A program made the translations under genes and the position numbers. Under the pieces are notes generated by a model. The model did no database searches and was not told the DNA's origin. It saw only the letters and a list, made by a program, of their open reading frames with translations. 64,000 bases of DNA, taken from Agarivorans sp. Toyoura001. Its GTDB lineage: Bacteria; Pseudomonadota; Gammaproteobacteria; Enterobacterales; Celerinatantimonadaceae. Below are positions 19,877-29,519 of the stretch, in pieces. Location of the stretch: the NCBI RefSeq assembly GCF_005405585.1, contig NZ_BJEQ01000005.1:62001-126000 (forward strand), in the 5' to 3' direction. Every line of letters begins with the position of its first letter. Position 1 is the first letter of the stretch.

Positions 19877-19940
19877 GCTTGTTTAACAAGCAAAAAGTTT
19901 ATGCAAGCTATTGAATATCAATAAATAAATAGCTAAAGGA

Positions 19941-20100
19941 GCAATTTCACCCATTTGGGGAATGGTGAACTAAAGCCGCTGAGGATAATATTTATCGCGA
20001 CTGAGTAGCTAACTCAGTCACGCGTTTAGTTACCTATTGCTGTGTACACCTTTACACAATTACGCAAGCCCTTTGCTGCTATAGCAAAGGGCTTTTTTTT
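19941..20100 (+). ncRNA. Putative small RNA, copy 2 of a tandem pair
   Basis: About 160 nt, clearly homologous to the copy at 19713. It has the same start (GCAATTTCACCCATTTGGG), a GACTGAGT-AGCTA-ACTCAGTC hairpin, the conserved CGCGTTTAGTTACC and TATTGCTGTGTACACC block, and a terminator with stem GCCCTTTGCT-GCTAT-AGCAAAGGGC and T8. The terminator stem differs from copy 1 by paired changes, showing selection for structure. It ends two bases from the convergent pyrC stop codon. An A/T-rich stretch (ATAAATAAATAG) just upstream could hold a -10 element, but no promoter is assigned. Confidence 0.7.
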
Positions 20101-20102
20101 GC

Positions 20103-21137
20103 CTACTTAACTTGCCACTGTAGGGTTTCACCAGCAAAAAACGGTACTAAGGTCTCATCTTCAACCATTACACTTTCTGGCACTTGCCATGCTTGCTTGC
20201 TTAACGTAATCGTTTCGCTGTTACGTGGTAAACCGTAAAAGTCAGGGCCATTAAAACTTGCAAACCCTTCTAACTTATCCAGTATGCCTAGCTGGTCAAA
20301 AATTTCTGCATATAGTTCAATGGCAGCCGGCGCACTGTAACAACCCGCACAACCACATGCACTTTCTTTGGCTCCTTGCACGTGAGGTGCAGAATCAGTT
20401 CCCAAAAATATCTTCTTAGTGCCAGTAGCCACTGCTTTTTGCAACGCCTGTTGGTGAGTTTGACGCTTTAATACGGGTAAACAATAGTTGTGAGGGCGTA
20501 AACCTCCCGCTAACAAATGATTTCGGTTGTACATTAAATGCTGCGGAGTAATAGTTGCTGCGACATTATCTGGCGCACTCATCACAAACTCGGCGGCCTC
20601 TGCAGTAGTAATGTGCTCAAACACTATTTTAAGGTCTGGCAAAGAAGCGACTAAGTCGCGCATGTGTGCGTCAATAAACGCAGCTTCTCTATCAAAAATG
20701 TCGATATCTGAATGCGTTACTTCGCCATGCACTAACAGCAATAAACCTTGCTCAGCCATTGCTTGGAAAACTGGACGTAAAGCACTTACATTGGTTACGC
20801 CGTGGGCAGAATTTGTTGTTGCGTTTGCTGGGTACAGCTTACAAGCTTTAACAATGCCGCTGGCTGCTGCCTCGGCGATCATTTCAGGACTCGTGGCGTC
20901 GGTTAAATATAAAGTCATTAACGGTTCAAACTGACATTGCTCAGGCAGGGTTTGTTTAATACGCTGATAATAAGCTTTAGCGTCACTGACTTGGGTAACC
21001 GGCGGAGTAAGATTTGGCATAATAATCGCGCGCGAAAAATGCTTAGCGGTCGCATTTGCTGCAACATTAAGCATTGCTCCGTCACGTAAATGTAAGTGCC
21101 AATCGTCTGGTCTAGTAATAGTAAGTGTTTGAGTCAC
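20103..21137 (-). CDS. pyrC: Dihydroorotase, class II (PyrC)
   Basis: Zinc amidohydrolase cyclising carbamoyl-aspartate to dihydroorotate in pyrimidine synthesis. [12 protein letters not shown] at the N-terminus carries the HxH metal ligands. Further motifs are IMPNLTPPV, the lysine region [13 protein letters not shown] (carboxylated Lys), [24 protein letters not shown] and [10 protein letters not shown] take the GTG at 21137 as the start because AGGGG lies about six bases upstream; the frame reads nine codons further to a TTG without a binding site. This gives 344 residues, close to the E. coli enzyme. It is not in an operon. Confidence 0.95.
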   Translation of the reverse strand: MTQTLTITRPDDWHLHLRDGAMLNVAANATAKHFSRAIIMPNLTPPVTQVSDAKAYYQRIKQTLPEQCQFEPLMTLYLTDATSPEMIAEAAASGIVKACKLYPANATTNSAHGVTNVSALRPVFQAMAEQGLLLLVHGEVTHSDIDIFDREAAFIDAHMRDLVASLPDLKIVFEHITTAEAAEFVMSAPDNVAATITPQHLMYNRNHLLAGGLRPHNYCLPVLKRQTHQQALQKAVATGTKKIFLGTDSAPHVQGAKESACGCAGCYSAPAAIELYAEIFDQLGILDKLEGFASFNGPDFYGLPRNSETITLSKQAWQVPESVMVEDETLVPFFAGETLQWQVK

Positions 21138-21219
21138 AACAATCCCCTGAGTCGATATTAACAATTCGCGGGAAGTCTACCCCAAGTGACTAAACAAGTC
21201 TTGTGAGCCTTGGCTATGC

Positions 21220-24200
21220 CTATGAATTATTTGCAACTAATTGCTGCATTTCATTAACAATGGTCTCGGCAGCTTCGTAATCATATTCTTCTATCAACTG
21301 CTGCAAGCGTTTTGCCTGAGACGGGAACCGCTGCAAAATAGCCTCATGTTGATCAAGAAAATCATTACTTTCGCTATCAAAGTCATCCAGCAATTGTGAC
21401 AAAGTTTGTAAATCAGAGAGTATTTCTTCATCGCTAACATTCGATTGAACAGCCGATTCAGGTTGAGCTTGCCGCTCACTACTAAGCTCAAATTGTTGTA
21501 AGGCTGCTTGTAGTGGTTGCAAGTGACTCGCCAGTTCGTCTAGTTGTTCACTTAATACTTCGCCCTGCTCTGCTGCCAGTTCTATCACTGCGGCTAAATC
21601 TGAAACAACTTGCGCACCTAAAGTTGCTGCCACGCCTTTTATGGTATGTGCAATACGTTGGACATCGGCTGTTTGGTGTTGCTGAAATGCCTGCTGTAAA
21701 TCAACCAAAGACGTATTATTAACACTGGCAAATTTGGCTATCAATTTCAAATATAGGGTTTTGTTTTCAGCTGCATTGGCTAGACCAACCGCAGTATCCA
21801 AGCCTTTAACAACTGGCAGTGCTTGGTATCCGTTGTCACTAGCGGTAATCGCCGGGTCAGCTGCAGACTCAAGTGCTGGCGCACTAGGCGTAATCCATTT
21901 AGCCATCACGCTAAACAAGCTATTTACATTAATGGGTTTGGGTATGTGATCATTCATGCCCGCTTCTATAGCTTTTTCTCTGTCGCCCGCTAATGCATTT
22001 GCCGTAAGCGCAATGATCGGCAGGTCTTTTAAGGCCAACTGATGACGTATCACTTTGGTGGCGGTGTACCCATCCATTACTGGCATTTGGCAATCCATTA
22101 ATACACCGTCTACTTGATGCGTTTTTAGATACTCGGCCGCTTGCATTCCATCCCCACAAACAACGCAGGAAATACCATTGGTTTTAAGCAGCTCAGTAAT
22201 CAACTCTTGGTTAATTTCATTGTCTTCGGCCACCAGTATATTTGCGCCACCTAAATGAGCTATATCTTGGTTTGCTCCATGCTGTTGAGCTTCTCGTCTA
22301 GTTTGCTCAAACACTTCTATGCGCCTTACGTCAATAACTGTATCGAATAAATGAGAAGGGGTCACTGGCTTGGTAAGAATGGCGTCTATTTTAATATCTT
22401 TGGCTTCTTTACTTAATTCATCGCGACCAAATGCAGTGATCATCACTACATCTAAATCGATACCTAGCGCTTCAATCTTACGTACTGTTTCAATGCCATC
22501 CATTTCTGGCATTTTCCAATCCATAAACACCATATCAAAAGGCTGTACATCAGACTCTTGCAGCACGACTAAAGCCTCTTTACCACTAGCGGCAGACTCT
22601 ACCGAAATTCCAAAGCCCTGTAGTACCTGAACATTGATTTCTTTGGCACTTGGATTGTCGTCAACCACCAGCGCTTTTAAGTTAGATAGCTGCGAATTGT
22701 TTGTATCGCGTAAGGCCTTGGCGTTTTTCTGAATCGCCATCGGTAAGTCGAAATAGAAACAACTGCCCTTACCTAGCTCACTGCTTAACGCAATTTTCCC
22801 GCCCATTATTTCAGTTAGTTTTAAACAAATCGCTAACCCTAATCCTGTACCGCCATGTTTACGTGTGGTCGAACTATCGGCTTGTGAAAAAGGTTTAAAT
22901 AACTTGGCTTGCTGCTCAGGTGTCATACCTATACCGGTATCACTTACCGAGAAATACATTTGTACTTGAGCGTCGGTGGTTTCTTTAGCCTCTATTTTTA
23001 CCACTACAACGCCTTGCTCGGTAAACTTCACCGCGTTGTTACACAAGTTCACGAGTATTTGTGTCAATCTAAGTGGATCTCCTAACAGTGCTGTTGGCAT
23101 GTTAGGGTCTATATCAAATAGTAACTCTAGGTTTTTTTGTTCGGCACGTAAGCCTACTAAATTAGCTAAATTGTCCAGAATATCTTCTAAACGAAACTCA
23201 ATCGCTTCGATGTCTAGCTTGCCAGCTTCTATTTTGGAGAAGTCGAGAATATCGTTAATGATGCCTAACAAAGCCTCTGCCGAGCGGTGTACCTTATCAA
23301 TGTAATTTCGCTGTTTATTGTCTAGTTCAGTTTCTAACGCTAAGTAAGACATACCAATAATCGCGTTCATTGGTGTTCTTATTTCATGCGACATATTGGC
23401 TAAAAAGTCACTCTTAGCTTGGTTAGCACTGTCTGCTTGAGCGCGAGCGTCATTTAACTGGTCTTCCAGTTGTTTAATCTCGTTAATATCAACATGAATA
23501 CCGTTAATTCGTATTGGTCGTCCCTCATCATCGAGCTCGGACACGCGGCCAATGCTTAATATCCAGCGGTATTGGCCGTTTTTACAGCGCAAACGTATTT
23601 CGTTACGTAATAAATCCGTTTCCCCGGCTAAGTGCTCTTCTAGCTTGTCATTGTTACGAATTGCATCTGTAGGATGAATTAACTTAAGCCACGCTTCGGT
23701 ATCCCCTTTTAAACGTGCCCACAATCCATCACCCGCACGTAATTCGCCAGCAGCGTAGCCAAGCATACTCTCGTAAATAGCATTCACTTCTATCCGGTCT
23801 TCTTGCGGATAGTAATCCCACATCCCTAAGCCTGCGCCAGACGCCGCAGAATCTAATCGCTCTTCACTTTCGCGTAATTGCGCCTCTACTTGTTTAATTT
23901 CAGAAATATCGAAGATAGCGCCATCAGAAAAAGTAGCTTGCCCCTCTTCACCTAGGGAAACAAAAGCTTTTTGCAGCACGTGTTTTTCGCGGCCGTGAGC
24001 ATCAATAATTCTAAACTCTTGAGAAATAGCGCCGCCTTTTTGATTGAGATCTTTCGAACGGTCAATGCTTTCTTGATAATCATCAGGGTGAACAAGATCT
24101 TTATAACGCCGGGGCGCATTAGGCCCTACAAAGTCTTCGACTGGGTAACCCGTTTGCTCAAGCACTTGCTCGCTAACATACAACCACTCTGGTGCTTCAC

Positions 24201-26295
24201 CTTCTACCAGTTTTACCCGATAAATTACGCATTGTAAGTTGTTGGTCAGGGTTCTAAATTGACGTTCGCTGTCGGCCAATTTTTGCTGGGCTTTTTTACG
24301 TTCAGTAATATCGCGAATGATACCGGTGAAGTGGCGTTTTCCTTTTAGGAACACCTCTTTAACTGCCAGTTCCATGGGAAACTCTTCACCGCTTTTACGT
24401 AAACCAAATACTGCGCGCTCGTTACCAATAACGACCGAGTTTGGTTTTGGTTGATAATCAGCTAAGGTTTGATCGTGATGGTCGGCAATAGACTTTGGCA
24501 TGAGCATTTTAACGTTATTACCTACAACTTCTTGCTCGGTGTAGCCAAATATTTGCTGAGCAGCAGGGCTAAAACTACGCACAATGCCAGATTGCTCTAT
24601 CAGCACAATACCGTCGGCAATGGTATCCACAATGGTGCGGATCCTTTCTTCATTATCGGCCAAGGCCAAACGCGCTTGGTAGCGCTCGGTCATATCAATA
24701 AGTGAGACTTTTACTTCAACGATTTTGTCGTTTTCCACAACACCTGGCGCAATATTAACACTGACATTTTTTTGCTGGCCATCAGCGCAAATAATGCTCA
24801 ATGTTTCATCGTTAAAGCTTTTTCCTTGTAGCGCACTTTGCAGCAGCTGTTTAGCCCACTGCTGGTTCGCATCATCTACACCTAATTGGTGCCAATGCAG
24901 ATGTTTAAATTGATCTCTCTGCTGATCGATTAACTCCGCAAGACTAAGATTATGTTTTAAAAACTTACCGTCTTCATTTAGCGAAGCATAAGCAATAGGG
25001 GCGTTTTCGTAGAGATCCCACAAGGTTTTTTCGCGTACCTGTAACTCTGCTGTGCGGTCTTCTACTTCTTGCTCTAATTCTGCTTTAGAGCGCTCTAAAC
25101 GCAGGTTTATTTTGCGAACTAAGGCAAACACCAAAACAAACAATAGAATGCAAAATGCGAGGGCCGAACCCAGTACCAACAACACAATATTACGAAAACG
25201 TAAGTAACCCTGCATCACTTCTTCATGATCAATCTCGGATACTAAGCCTATTTCTAGCTCCGGATCCCAGCGCCATGCACCAACAACGGCTACTCCTCGA
25301 TAATCTTTGTAGCCAATAAAATTGCCGCCGTCTTGCTTGGCAATAATTGAATAGCCGCTCTCCGTCCAGACTGGATCACCGCCTTTACGATTAGGGACTT
25401 GAAGCTTAATGTTAAGTACTGAAGATTGCTTGTCATTAAGTAAACCTAAAGCGGTCAACTCATCTTCAAATTTACTGGGTGAAATCATATAACCTGAACG
25501 GCTAACCAAATAGGTTTCGCCGGTTTTACCAATACGAGCACCTTTTAATAGTTGCGAGAACTCGGTCTGCGGATCCATGCGCAGAGTCAACAATGCCACA
25601 ACCTTACCATCTCGATTTTTTATCGGTGCGGCAATAAACATGGTGGAATGCACATTTTGCACTTTACCTTGCAACATGCCGTCTAAATTTATCTCGGGGC
25701 GAATGGGCGGAATAATCACCGTTTCACCGTTAAACGCGCGATTCAGCAAATGTGGGTAGTAACGAGTAATAACGTTGATTTCACCAAGGTTTTCATCTCG
25801 CATTGAGGCAATATTTATGCGGTCTCTAGAAATGATGAAAAAACCTAAATCATCAAAAATCGCACGATAATTTTCAACAGACTGACGCAAGCCTTCTAAT
25901 GCGGGGTCATCAATTAAACTGTCTTTTGAATGTTCTGCTTCAATTAGCACTGTAGAAAAATGCTTAAAGGTGGGATCTAAGGCAATCGCATCAACTTTAG
26001 ATTGCCAGCCTTGCTTCCATTCGTCCAAGCCAGCATCAGAAGTATCAAGCACTGATTCAATAACATCTTCTAACTGGGAGAACTGATGATGTTTTAGTTG
26101 TTGCAGGCCAATACTGGTTACCGCAGCGATAAAAGCAATAGCTGCCGTACATATGGCAACAATCACTAAAATACTTTTACGCGAGCTAAGTAATAAGCTG
26201 ACATTTTCAATGGTTGATTTACGCAACCTGTTCAAAAGCATCACGATTAAAATGAGTAAGGCAAACAGTACCCATAACAATTGCTCAACTTGCAT
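21220..26295 (-). CDS. Hybrid sensor histidine kinase: Cache, four PAS, HisKA/HATPase, two receivers, HPt
   Basis: A 1691-residue membrane phosphorelay kinase. In order: a short N-terminal TM helix, a second TM helix (IVAICTAAIAFIAAV), a periplasmic double-Cache-like sensor to about residue 365, a third TM helix (LLVLGSALAFCILLF), four PAS/PAC units, HisKA with the phospho-acceptor in ANMSHEIRTPMNA, and HATPase_c (DTGIGM, GGTGLGLAI). These are followed by receivers with VFMDWKMPEMDG and VLMDCQMPVMDG, and a C-terminal HPt with HTIKGVAATLG. AAGGAAAG before the ATG at 26295 sets the start; the open frame runs 16 codons further upstream. No cognate regulator is nearby, so output partner and ligand are unknown. 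Confidence 0.92.
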   Translation of the reverse strand: MQVEQLLWVLFALLILIVMLLNRLRKSTIENVSLLLSSRKSILVIVAICTAAIAFIAAVTSIGLQQLKHHQFSQLEDVIESVLDTSDAGLDEWKQGWQSKVDAIALDPTFKHFSTVLIEAEHSKDSLIDDPALEGLRQSVENYRAIFDDLGFFIISRDRINIASMRDENLGEINVITRYYPHLLNRAFNGETVIIPPIRPEINLDGMLQGKVQNVHSTMFIAAPIKNRDGKVVALLTLRMDPQTEFSQLLKGARIGKTGETYLVSRSGYMISPSKFEDELTALGLLNDKQSSVLNIKLQVPNRKGGDPVWTESGYSIIAKQDGGNFIGYKDYRGVAVVGAWRWDPELEIGLVSEIDHEEVMQGYLRFRNIVLLVLGSALAFCILLFVLVFALVRKINLRLERSKAELEQEVEDRTAELQVREKTLWDLYENAPIAYASLNEDGKFLKHNLSLAELIDQQRDQFKHLHWHQLGVDDANQQWAKQLLQSALQGKSFNDETLSIICADGQQKNVSVNIAPGVVENDKIVEVKVSLIDMTERYQARLALADNEERIRTIVDTIADGIVLIEQSGIVRSFSPAAQQIFGYTEQEVVGNNVKMLMPKSIADHHDQTLADYQPKPNSVVIGNERAVFGLRKSGEEFPMELAVKEVFLKGKRHFTGIIRDITERKKAQQKLADSERQFRTLTNNLQCVIYRVKLVEGEAPEWLYVSEQVLEQTGYPVEDFVGPNAPRRYKDLVHPDDYQESIDRSKDLNQKGGAISQEFRIIDAHGREKHVLQKAFVSLGEEGQATFSDGAIFDISEIKQVEAQLRESEERLDSAASGAGLGMWDYYPQEDRIEVNAIYESMLGYAAGELRAGDGLWARLKGDTEAWLKLIHPTDAIRNNDKLEEHLAGETDLLRNEIRLRCKNGQYRWILSIGRVSELDDEGRPIRINGIHVDINEIKQLEDQLNDARAQADSANQAKSDFLANMSHEIRTPMNAIIGMSYLALETELDNKQRNYIDKVHRSAEALLGIINDILDFSKIEAGKLDIEAIEFRLEDILDNLANLVGLRAEQKNLELLFDIDPNMPTALLGDPLRLTQILVNLCNNAVKFTEQGVVVVKIEAKETTDAQVQMYFSVSDTGIGMTPEQQAKLFKPFSQADSSTTRKHGGTGLGLAICLKLTEIMGGKIALSSELGKGSCFYFDLPMAIQKNAKALRDTNNSQLSNLKALVVDDNPSAKEINVQVLQGFGISVESAASGKEALVVLQESDVQPFDMVFMDWKMPEMDGIETVRKIEALGIDLDVVMITAFGRDELSKEAKDIKIDAILTKPVTPSHLFDTVIDVRRIEVFEQTRREAQQHGANQDIAHLGGANILVAEDNEINQELITELLKTNGISCVVCGDGMQAAEYLKTHQVDGVLMDCQMPVMDGYTATKVIRHQLALKDLPIIALTANALAGDREKAIEAGMNDHIPKPINVNSLFSVMAKWITPSAPALESAADPAITASDNGYQALPVVKGLDTAVGLANAAENKTLYLKLIAKFASVNNTSLVDLQQAFQQHQTADVQRIAHTIKGVAATLGAQVVSDLAAVIELAAEQGEVLSEQLDELASHLQPLQAALQQFELSSERQAQPESAVQSNVSDEEILSDLQTLSQLLDDFDSESNDFLDQHEAILQRFPSQAKRLQQLIEEYDYEAAETIVNEMQQLVANNS

Positions 26296-26446
26296 ATACT
26301 TTCCTTGTCGCTCGCATTTAGTCACCCCATCTTTTAGGGTCAATCACTTAACTATAATCCCCAATCAAAACTAAATACAATGCTTAGGCCATAAAGCTAA
26401 AAATCAATTAAATTCAAAAGATAAGCTTACTACTTTAGCTAAATAA

Positions 26447-26473
26447 AAACGCCCTTATTAATTAAGGGCGTTT
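26447..26473 (-). terminator. Rho-independent terminator after the dienelactone hydrolase gene
   Basis: AAACGCCCTTA-TTAAT-TAAGGGCGTTT stem-loop, 20 bases after the stop on the minus strand, with T-rich flank (TTTTTATTT) in that direction. Confidence 0.8.
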
Positions 26474-26492
26474 AACTAAAACTCTCTCAACT

Positions 26493-27266
26493 CTAATTGA
26501 AAGATTCAGCAAAAAAGTTATCCATGGCAATAAATGAGCGCGCTGCTGCTTTAGGGTGATATTCCGCTTTCCCGGTCATTGCAGCCGCTGGATTAGTAAA
26601 AGAGTGAACTGCACCGCCGTAGGCCACAAACTGCCAATCAACTTTTGCTGCGCTCATTTCTTGCTCAAAATCGGCCACTTGTTTTGCCGGAACAAAAGGG
26701 TCTATAGCGCCATGCAGCACTAATACTGGCGAGGTGATGTTGTTAGCGTCTGTAGGATTCGGGGTATCTAAGTTACCGTGAAAAGACACCACACCATTGA
26801 TGGCTTCGCCCGCACGCGCTAATTCAAGCACCGCGCCACCGCCAAAGCAAAAACCGATTGCACCGACTCTATCGGCGTCTGTATTTGCACTGGGCAAATT
26901 GGCTTTCATCGCATCTAGCGCAGCCTTAGTTCTAGCACGTAGTAAGGGCCTATCGCTGCGAAGCGCTGTTGCCGCCACTTTTGCTTCATCTGCATTAGAG
27001 GGTCTAACGTCAGTACCATAGACATCGGCCATCATTACCGCATAGCCCATTTCTGCTATTTTTTTAGCCTTAGTTAACGAGCCTTCGGTAGGGCCCATCC
27101 AATTTGGAACCATCAGAATAGCCGGTAGCCCTTTCTTTGCATCATCAAATACTAAGGTAGACTCGAAACTTTTATCACCAATGGTATGGGTTACCGTTTG
27201 GCTAACCATGGTTGCGTTAGCACTTGAAGCGAGCATGATGCCGCCGAGTAGAGTGAGCGTTTTCAT
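26493..27266 (-). CDS. Exported dienelactone hydrolase family protein
   Basis: An alpha/beta hydrolase of the dienelactone hydrolase family, 257 residues, with a Sec-type signal peptide (MKTLTLLGGIMLASSANA). The nucleophile is the Cys of GFCFGGGAV, the Asp is in VLHGAIDPFVPA and the His in AYGGAVHSFTNP. The natural substrate is unknown; exported members are often annotated only by family. It has its own terminator and about 200 bases of upstream DNA divergent to sbcB. A second family member, Tat-exported, is at 58515. Confidence 0.85.
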   Translation of the reverse strand: MKTLTLLGGIMLASSANATMVSQTVTHTIGDKSFESTLVFDDAKKGLPAILMVPNWMGPTEGSLTKAKKIAEMGYAVMMADVYGTDVRPSNADEAKVAATALRSDRPLLRARTKAALDAMKANLPSANTDADRVGAIGFCFGGGAVLELARAGEAINGVVSFHGNLDTPNPTDANNITSPVLVLHGAIDPFVPAKQVADFEQEMSAAKVDWQFVAYGGAVHSFTNPAAAMTGKAEYHPKAAARSFIAMDNFFAESFN

Positions 27267-27468
27267 TGCATATCCCTATGTTGTGTAGTTTGCTCTAACA
27301 ATACGCACAGTGTAGTAGAAAAGTTTTCTGTGGCGGATAAATCAAAAACTTTTGGCGAAAAGCTAAGCAAACTAAGCGTTTATTGCACCGTTCAAGCGAC
27401 CTCAAACAGATTTGTGTTATGGTTAGCGATATAGCTTTTACTTACAGCGACAAGATTAAAAACAGGTC

Positions 27469-28881
27469 ATGAGCGACAACACTTTTCTGTTCCACGATTA
27501 CGAAACCTTTGGTATTCATCCGGGCAAAGATCGCCCTTGTCAGTTTGCTGCAATTCGAACAGATTGGGATCTTAATCCTATCGGTAAACCTATCGAATGG
27601 TTTTGTCAGCCGCCAAATGACTATGTTCCTCACCCTCAAGCGTGTTTAGTAACAGGTATCACACCACAGTTGGCGCAAAAAAAAGGCCTAGTTGAAAGTG
27701 ATTTTATTGCGCGTATAAATCAAGAGTTCAGTGTTCCTGGTACCTGTGGTGTTGGCTATAACAGTATTCGCTTTGATGATGAAGTTACGCGTTACACTCT
27801 ATTTCGTAACTTTTTAGATCCTTATGAGCGTGAATGGAAAAATGGAAATTCGCGCTGGGATTTAATAGACATGGTGCGGGCATGTTACGCGCTTCGACCA
27901 GAAGGCATTGAATGGCCAACTAACGATGATGGTCTAGTGAGCTTTCGCTTAGAGTTGCTAACAGCAGCAAATGGCCTAAGCCATGCCAATGCACACGATG
28001 CGGTATCAGACGTGTACGCCACCATCGCTATGGCTAAGCTGATTAAAGACAAACAACCTAAACTCTTTAGCTATTTGCTTAACCTTCGTAACAAAAAAGC
28101 AGTGGCTCAGCAGTTTGATTTACTTAATAACAAACCACTGGTGCATATATCAGGTATGTTTGGCGCCGCTCAAGGCTGTGCTTCATGGGTATTGCCAGTT
28201 GCCTGGCATCCAGTAAATAAAAACGCCATGATAGTGGTCGATTTAAATAAAGATGCCAGTGTATTGCTTGAGTTAAGCGCGGAGCAAATTCACCAACGCC
28301 TTTATACTTCACACGCTAATTTGGCCGATGGTGAGCTTCCCATTCCGGTGAAGCTAATTCATACCAACAAGTGCCCAGTGTTAGCCCCCGCCAGTACACT
28401 AACACCTGAACGCGCCGAAGAGCTTGGCCTTAATCGCAGCCAGTGCCGTCAAAGCTTAGACTTAATGGTACGAAACAAGCCGCAAATAGAAGCAAAACTT
28501 AATCAAGTATTCGCCATTGAGCGCGAGTTTGCCGAAGACGACAACCCAGATACCTCTTTATATAAAGGCTTTGTGGGCAATGCAGATAAAAACCTGATGC
28601 AGGTATTAAGATCGAGTGATCCGCAGCTAATTACTAAACAGCAGTTTCAGTTTAGTGACCCTCGCTTGAACCGTTTGATTTTACGTTTTAAAGGGCGTAA
28701 TTACCCCGAATACTTAAGCGAAAACGAATTACAGCAATGGCAAGCCCATCGCCAAGCCACACTGGCCGAGCAAATTGCGGTGGTTTATCCAGAGTTGGAA
28801 ATGCTAATGAACGAGTATCAAAATGATACTAATAAGATAAATGTGTTAAAAAGTCTGCATAACTATATAGAAAACCTTTAA
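27469..28881 (+). CDS. sbcB: Exodeoxyribonuclease I
   Basis: Single-strand DNA-specific 3'-5' exonuclease acting in recombination and mismatch repair. The DEDDh exonuclease motifs are seen: FLFHDYETFGIHPGKDR (DxE), YNSIRFDDEVTRYT and ANAHDAVSDVYATIAMA (HD..D). The ExoI-specific central and C-terminal domains follow to residue 470, the normal length. It is transcribed divergently from the exported hydrolase. The Shine-Dalgarno AGGT is weak. Confidence 0.95.
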   Translation: MSDNTFLFHDYETFGIHPGKDRPCQFAAIRTDWDLNPIGKPIEWFCQPPNDYVPHPQACLVTGITPQLAQKKGLVESDFIARINQEFSVPGTCGVGYNSIRFDDEVTRYTLFRNFLDPYEREWKNGNSRWDLIDMVRACYALRPEGIEWPTNDDGLVSFRLELLTAANGLSHANAHDAVSDVYATIAMAKLIKDKQPKLFSYLLNLRNKKAVAQQFDLLNNKPLVHISGMFGAAQGCASWVLPVAWHPVNKNAMIVVDLNKDASVLLELSAEQIHQRLYTSHANLADGELPIPVKLIHTNKCPVLAPASTLTPERAEELGLNRSQCRQSLDLMVRNKPQIEAKLNQVFAIEREFAEDDNPDTSLYKGFVGNADKNLMQVLRSSDPQLITKQQFQFSDPRLNRLILRFKGRNYPEYLSENELQQWQAHRQATLAEQIAVVYPELEMLMNEYQNDTNKINVLKSLHNYIENL

Positions 28882-28958
28882 AACGTGAGCAAAATGCTAC
28901 TTTATTCCGCCGACTAGGTTATAATTGGCGGCGCATTAGGGATGAACAAGAAAATTCA

Positions 28959-29501
28959 ATGGAAATGGCTCAGAAGGTAAAATTGTCGGTAGCATCAACA
29001 GCAAGTATTGCTGTCGCTATGACTTTATGTTTTTCCTCCCCGTGCTTCTCTTCCGACGAACATTTATCCTTACGCCCGTCTTCTTTACTTCGTTTAAGTG
29101 CTGAGCAATTTGCTCTATTAGGCGATATTTTCGAAAAGACTTACGAAGATACCGATTTCTCCCCCACTCTCACTAATAGTTATTTCTCTAAATCAGAGCT
29201 TTACGACATGGTGGCGGTACCGGTAATTCAAACCCCTTTTAATTCTTTTCGCGTAGAGTTATTTAGTCACATTTACGACCCTAAGTATTCGGTATATAAC
29301 CAACTTCATGAAGACTCGATTTACCACAGCCTAGGACAACGTCAAATGTCTTATTTGGTAGACAAAACTGATATTGCCGTAGGTTTAGGTTTTGTTGCGC
29401 CACTCAATGACAAGGTGTCAATGAAAACCATTGTTTCAAGTCACGACATACCAGGTTACGGCGACAGTAACTTCTCTGTGGGCTTAGAATTTAAGTACTA
29501 A
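28959..29501 (+). CDS. Secreted or outer-membrane hypothetical protein
   Basis: Not recognised. A 180-residue protein with a signal peptide (VASTASIAVAMTLCFSS, cleavage near FSSDEH). The mature part has alternating hydrophobic and polar strands and ends VGLEFKY, an aromatic C-terminus like that of small outer-membrane barrels. Two cysteines lie around the signal-peptide end. The first ATG at 28959 and a second two codons later are both possible starts. It follows sbcB by 77 bases on the same strand but probably has its own promoter, and is convergent with the glycosidase gene. Confidence 0.6.
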   Translation: MEMAQKVKLSVASTASIAVAMTLCFSSPCFSSDEHLSLRPSSLLRLSAEQFALLGDIFEKTYEDTDFSPTLTNSYFSKSELYDMVAVPVIQTPFNSFRVELFSHIYDPKYSVYNQLHEDSIYHSLGQRQMSYLVDKTDIAVGLGFVAPLNDKVSMKTIVSSHDIPGYGDSNFSVGLEFKY

Positions 29502-29519
29502 ACCCACTTTCAGCTGCAA

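Noticed and set aside
19713-20100. Riboswitch or leader for pyrC or the CBS gene
   Set aside because: Both neighbouring genes are on the minus strand and the RNA terminators are oriented on the plus strand, so cis control of them is not possible in this orientation.
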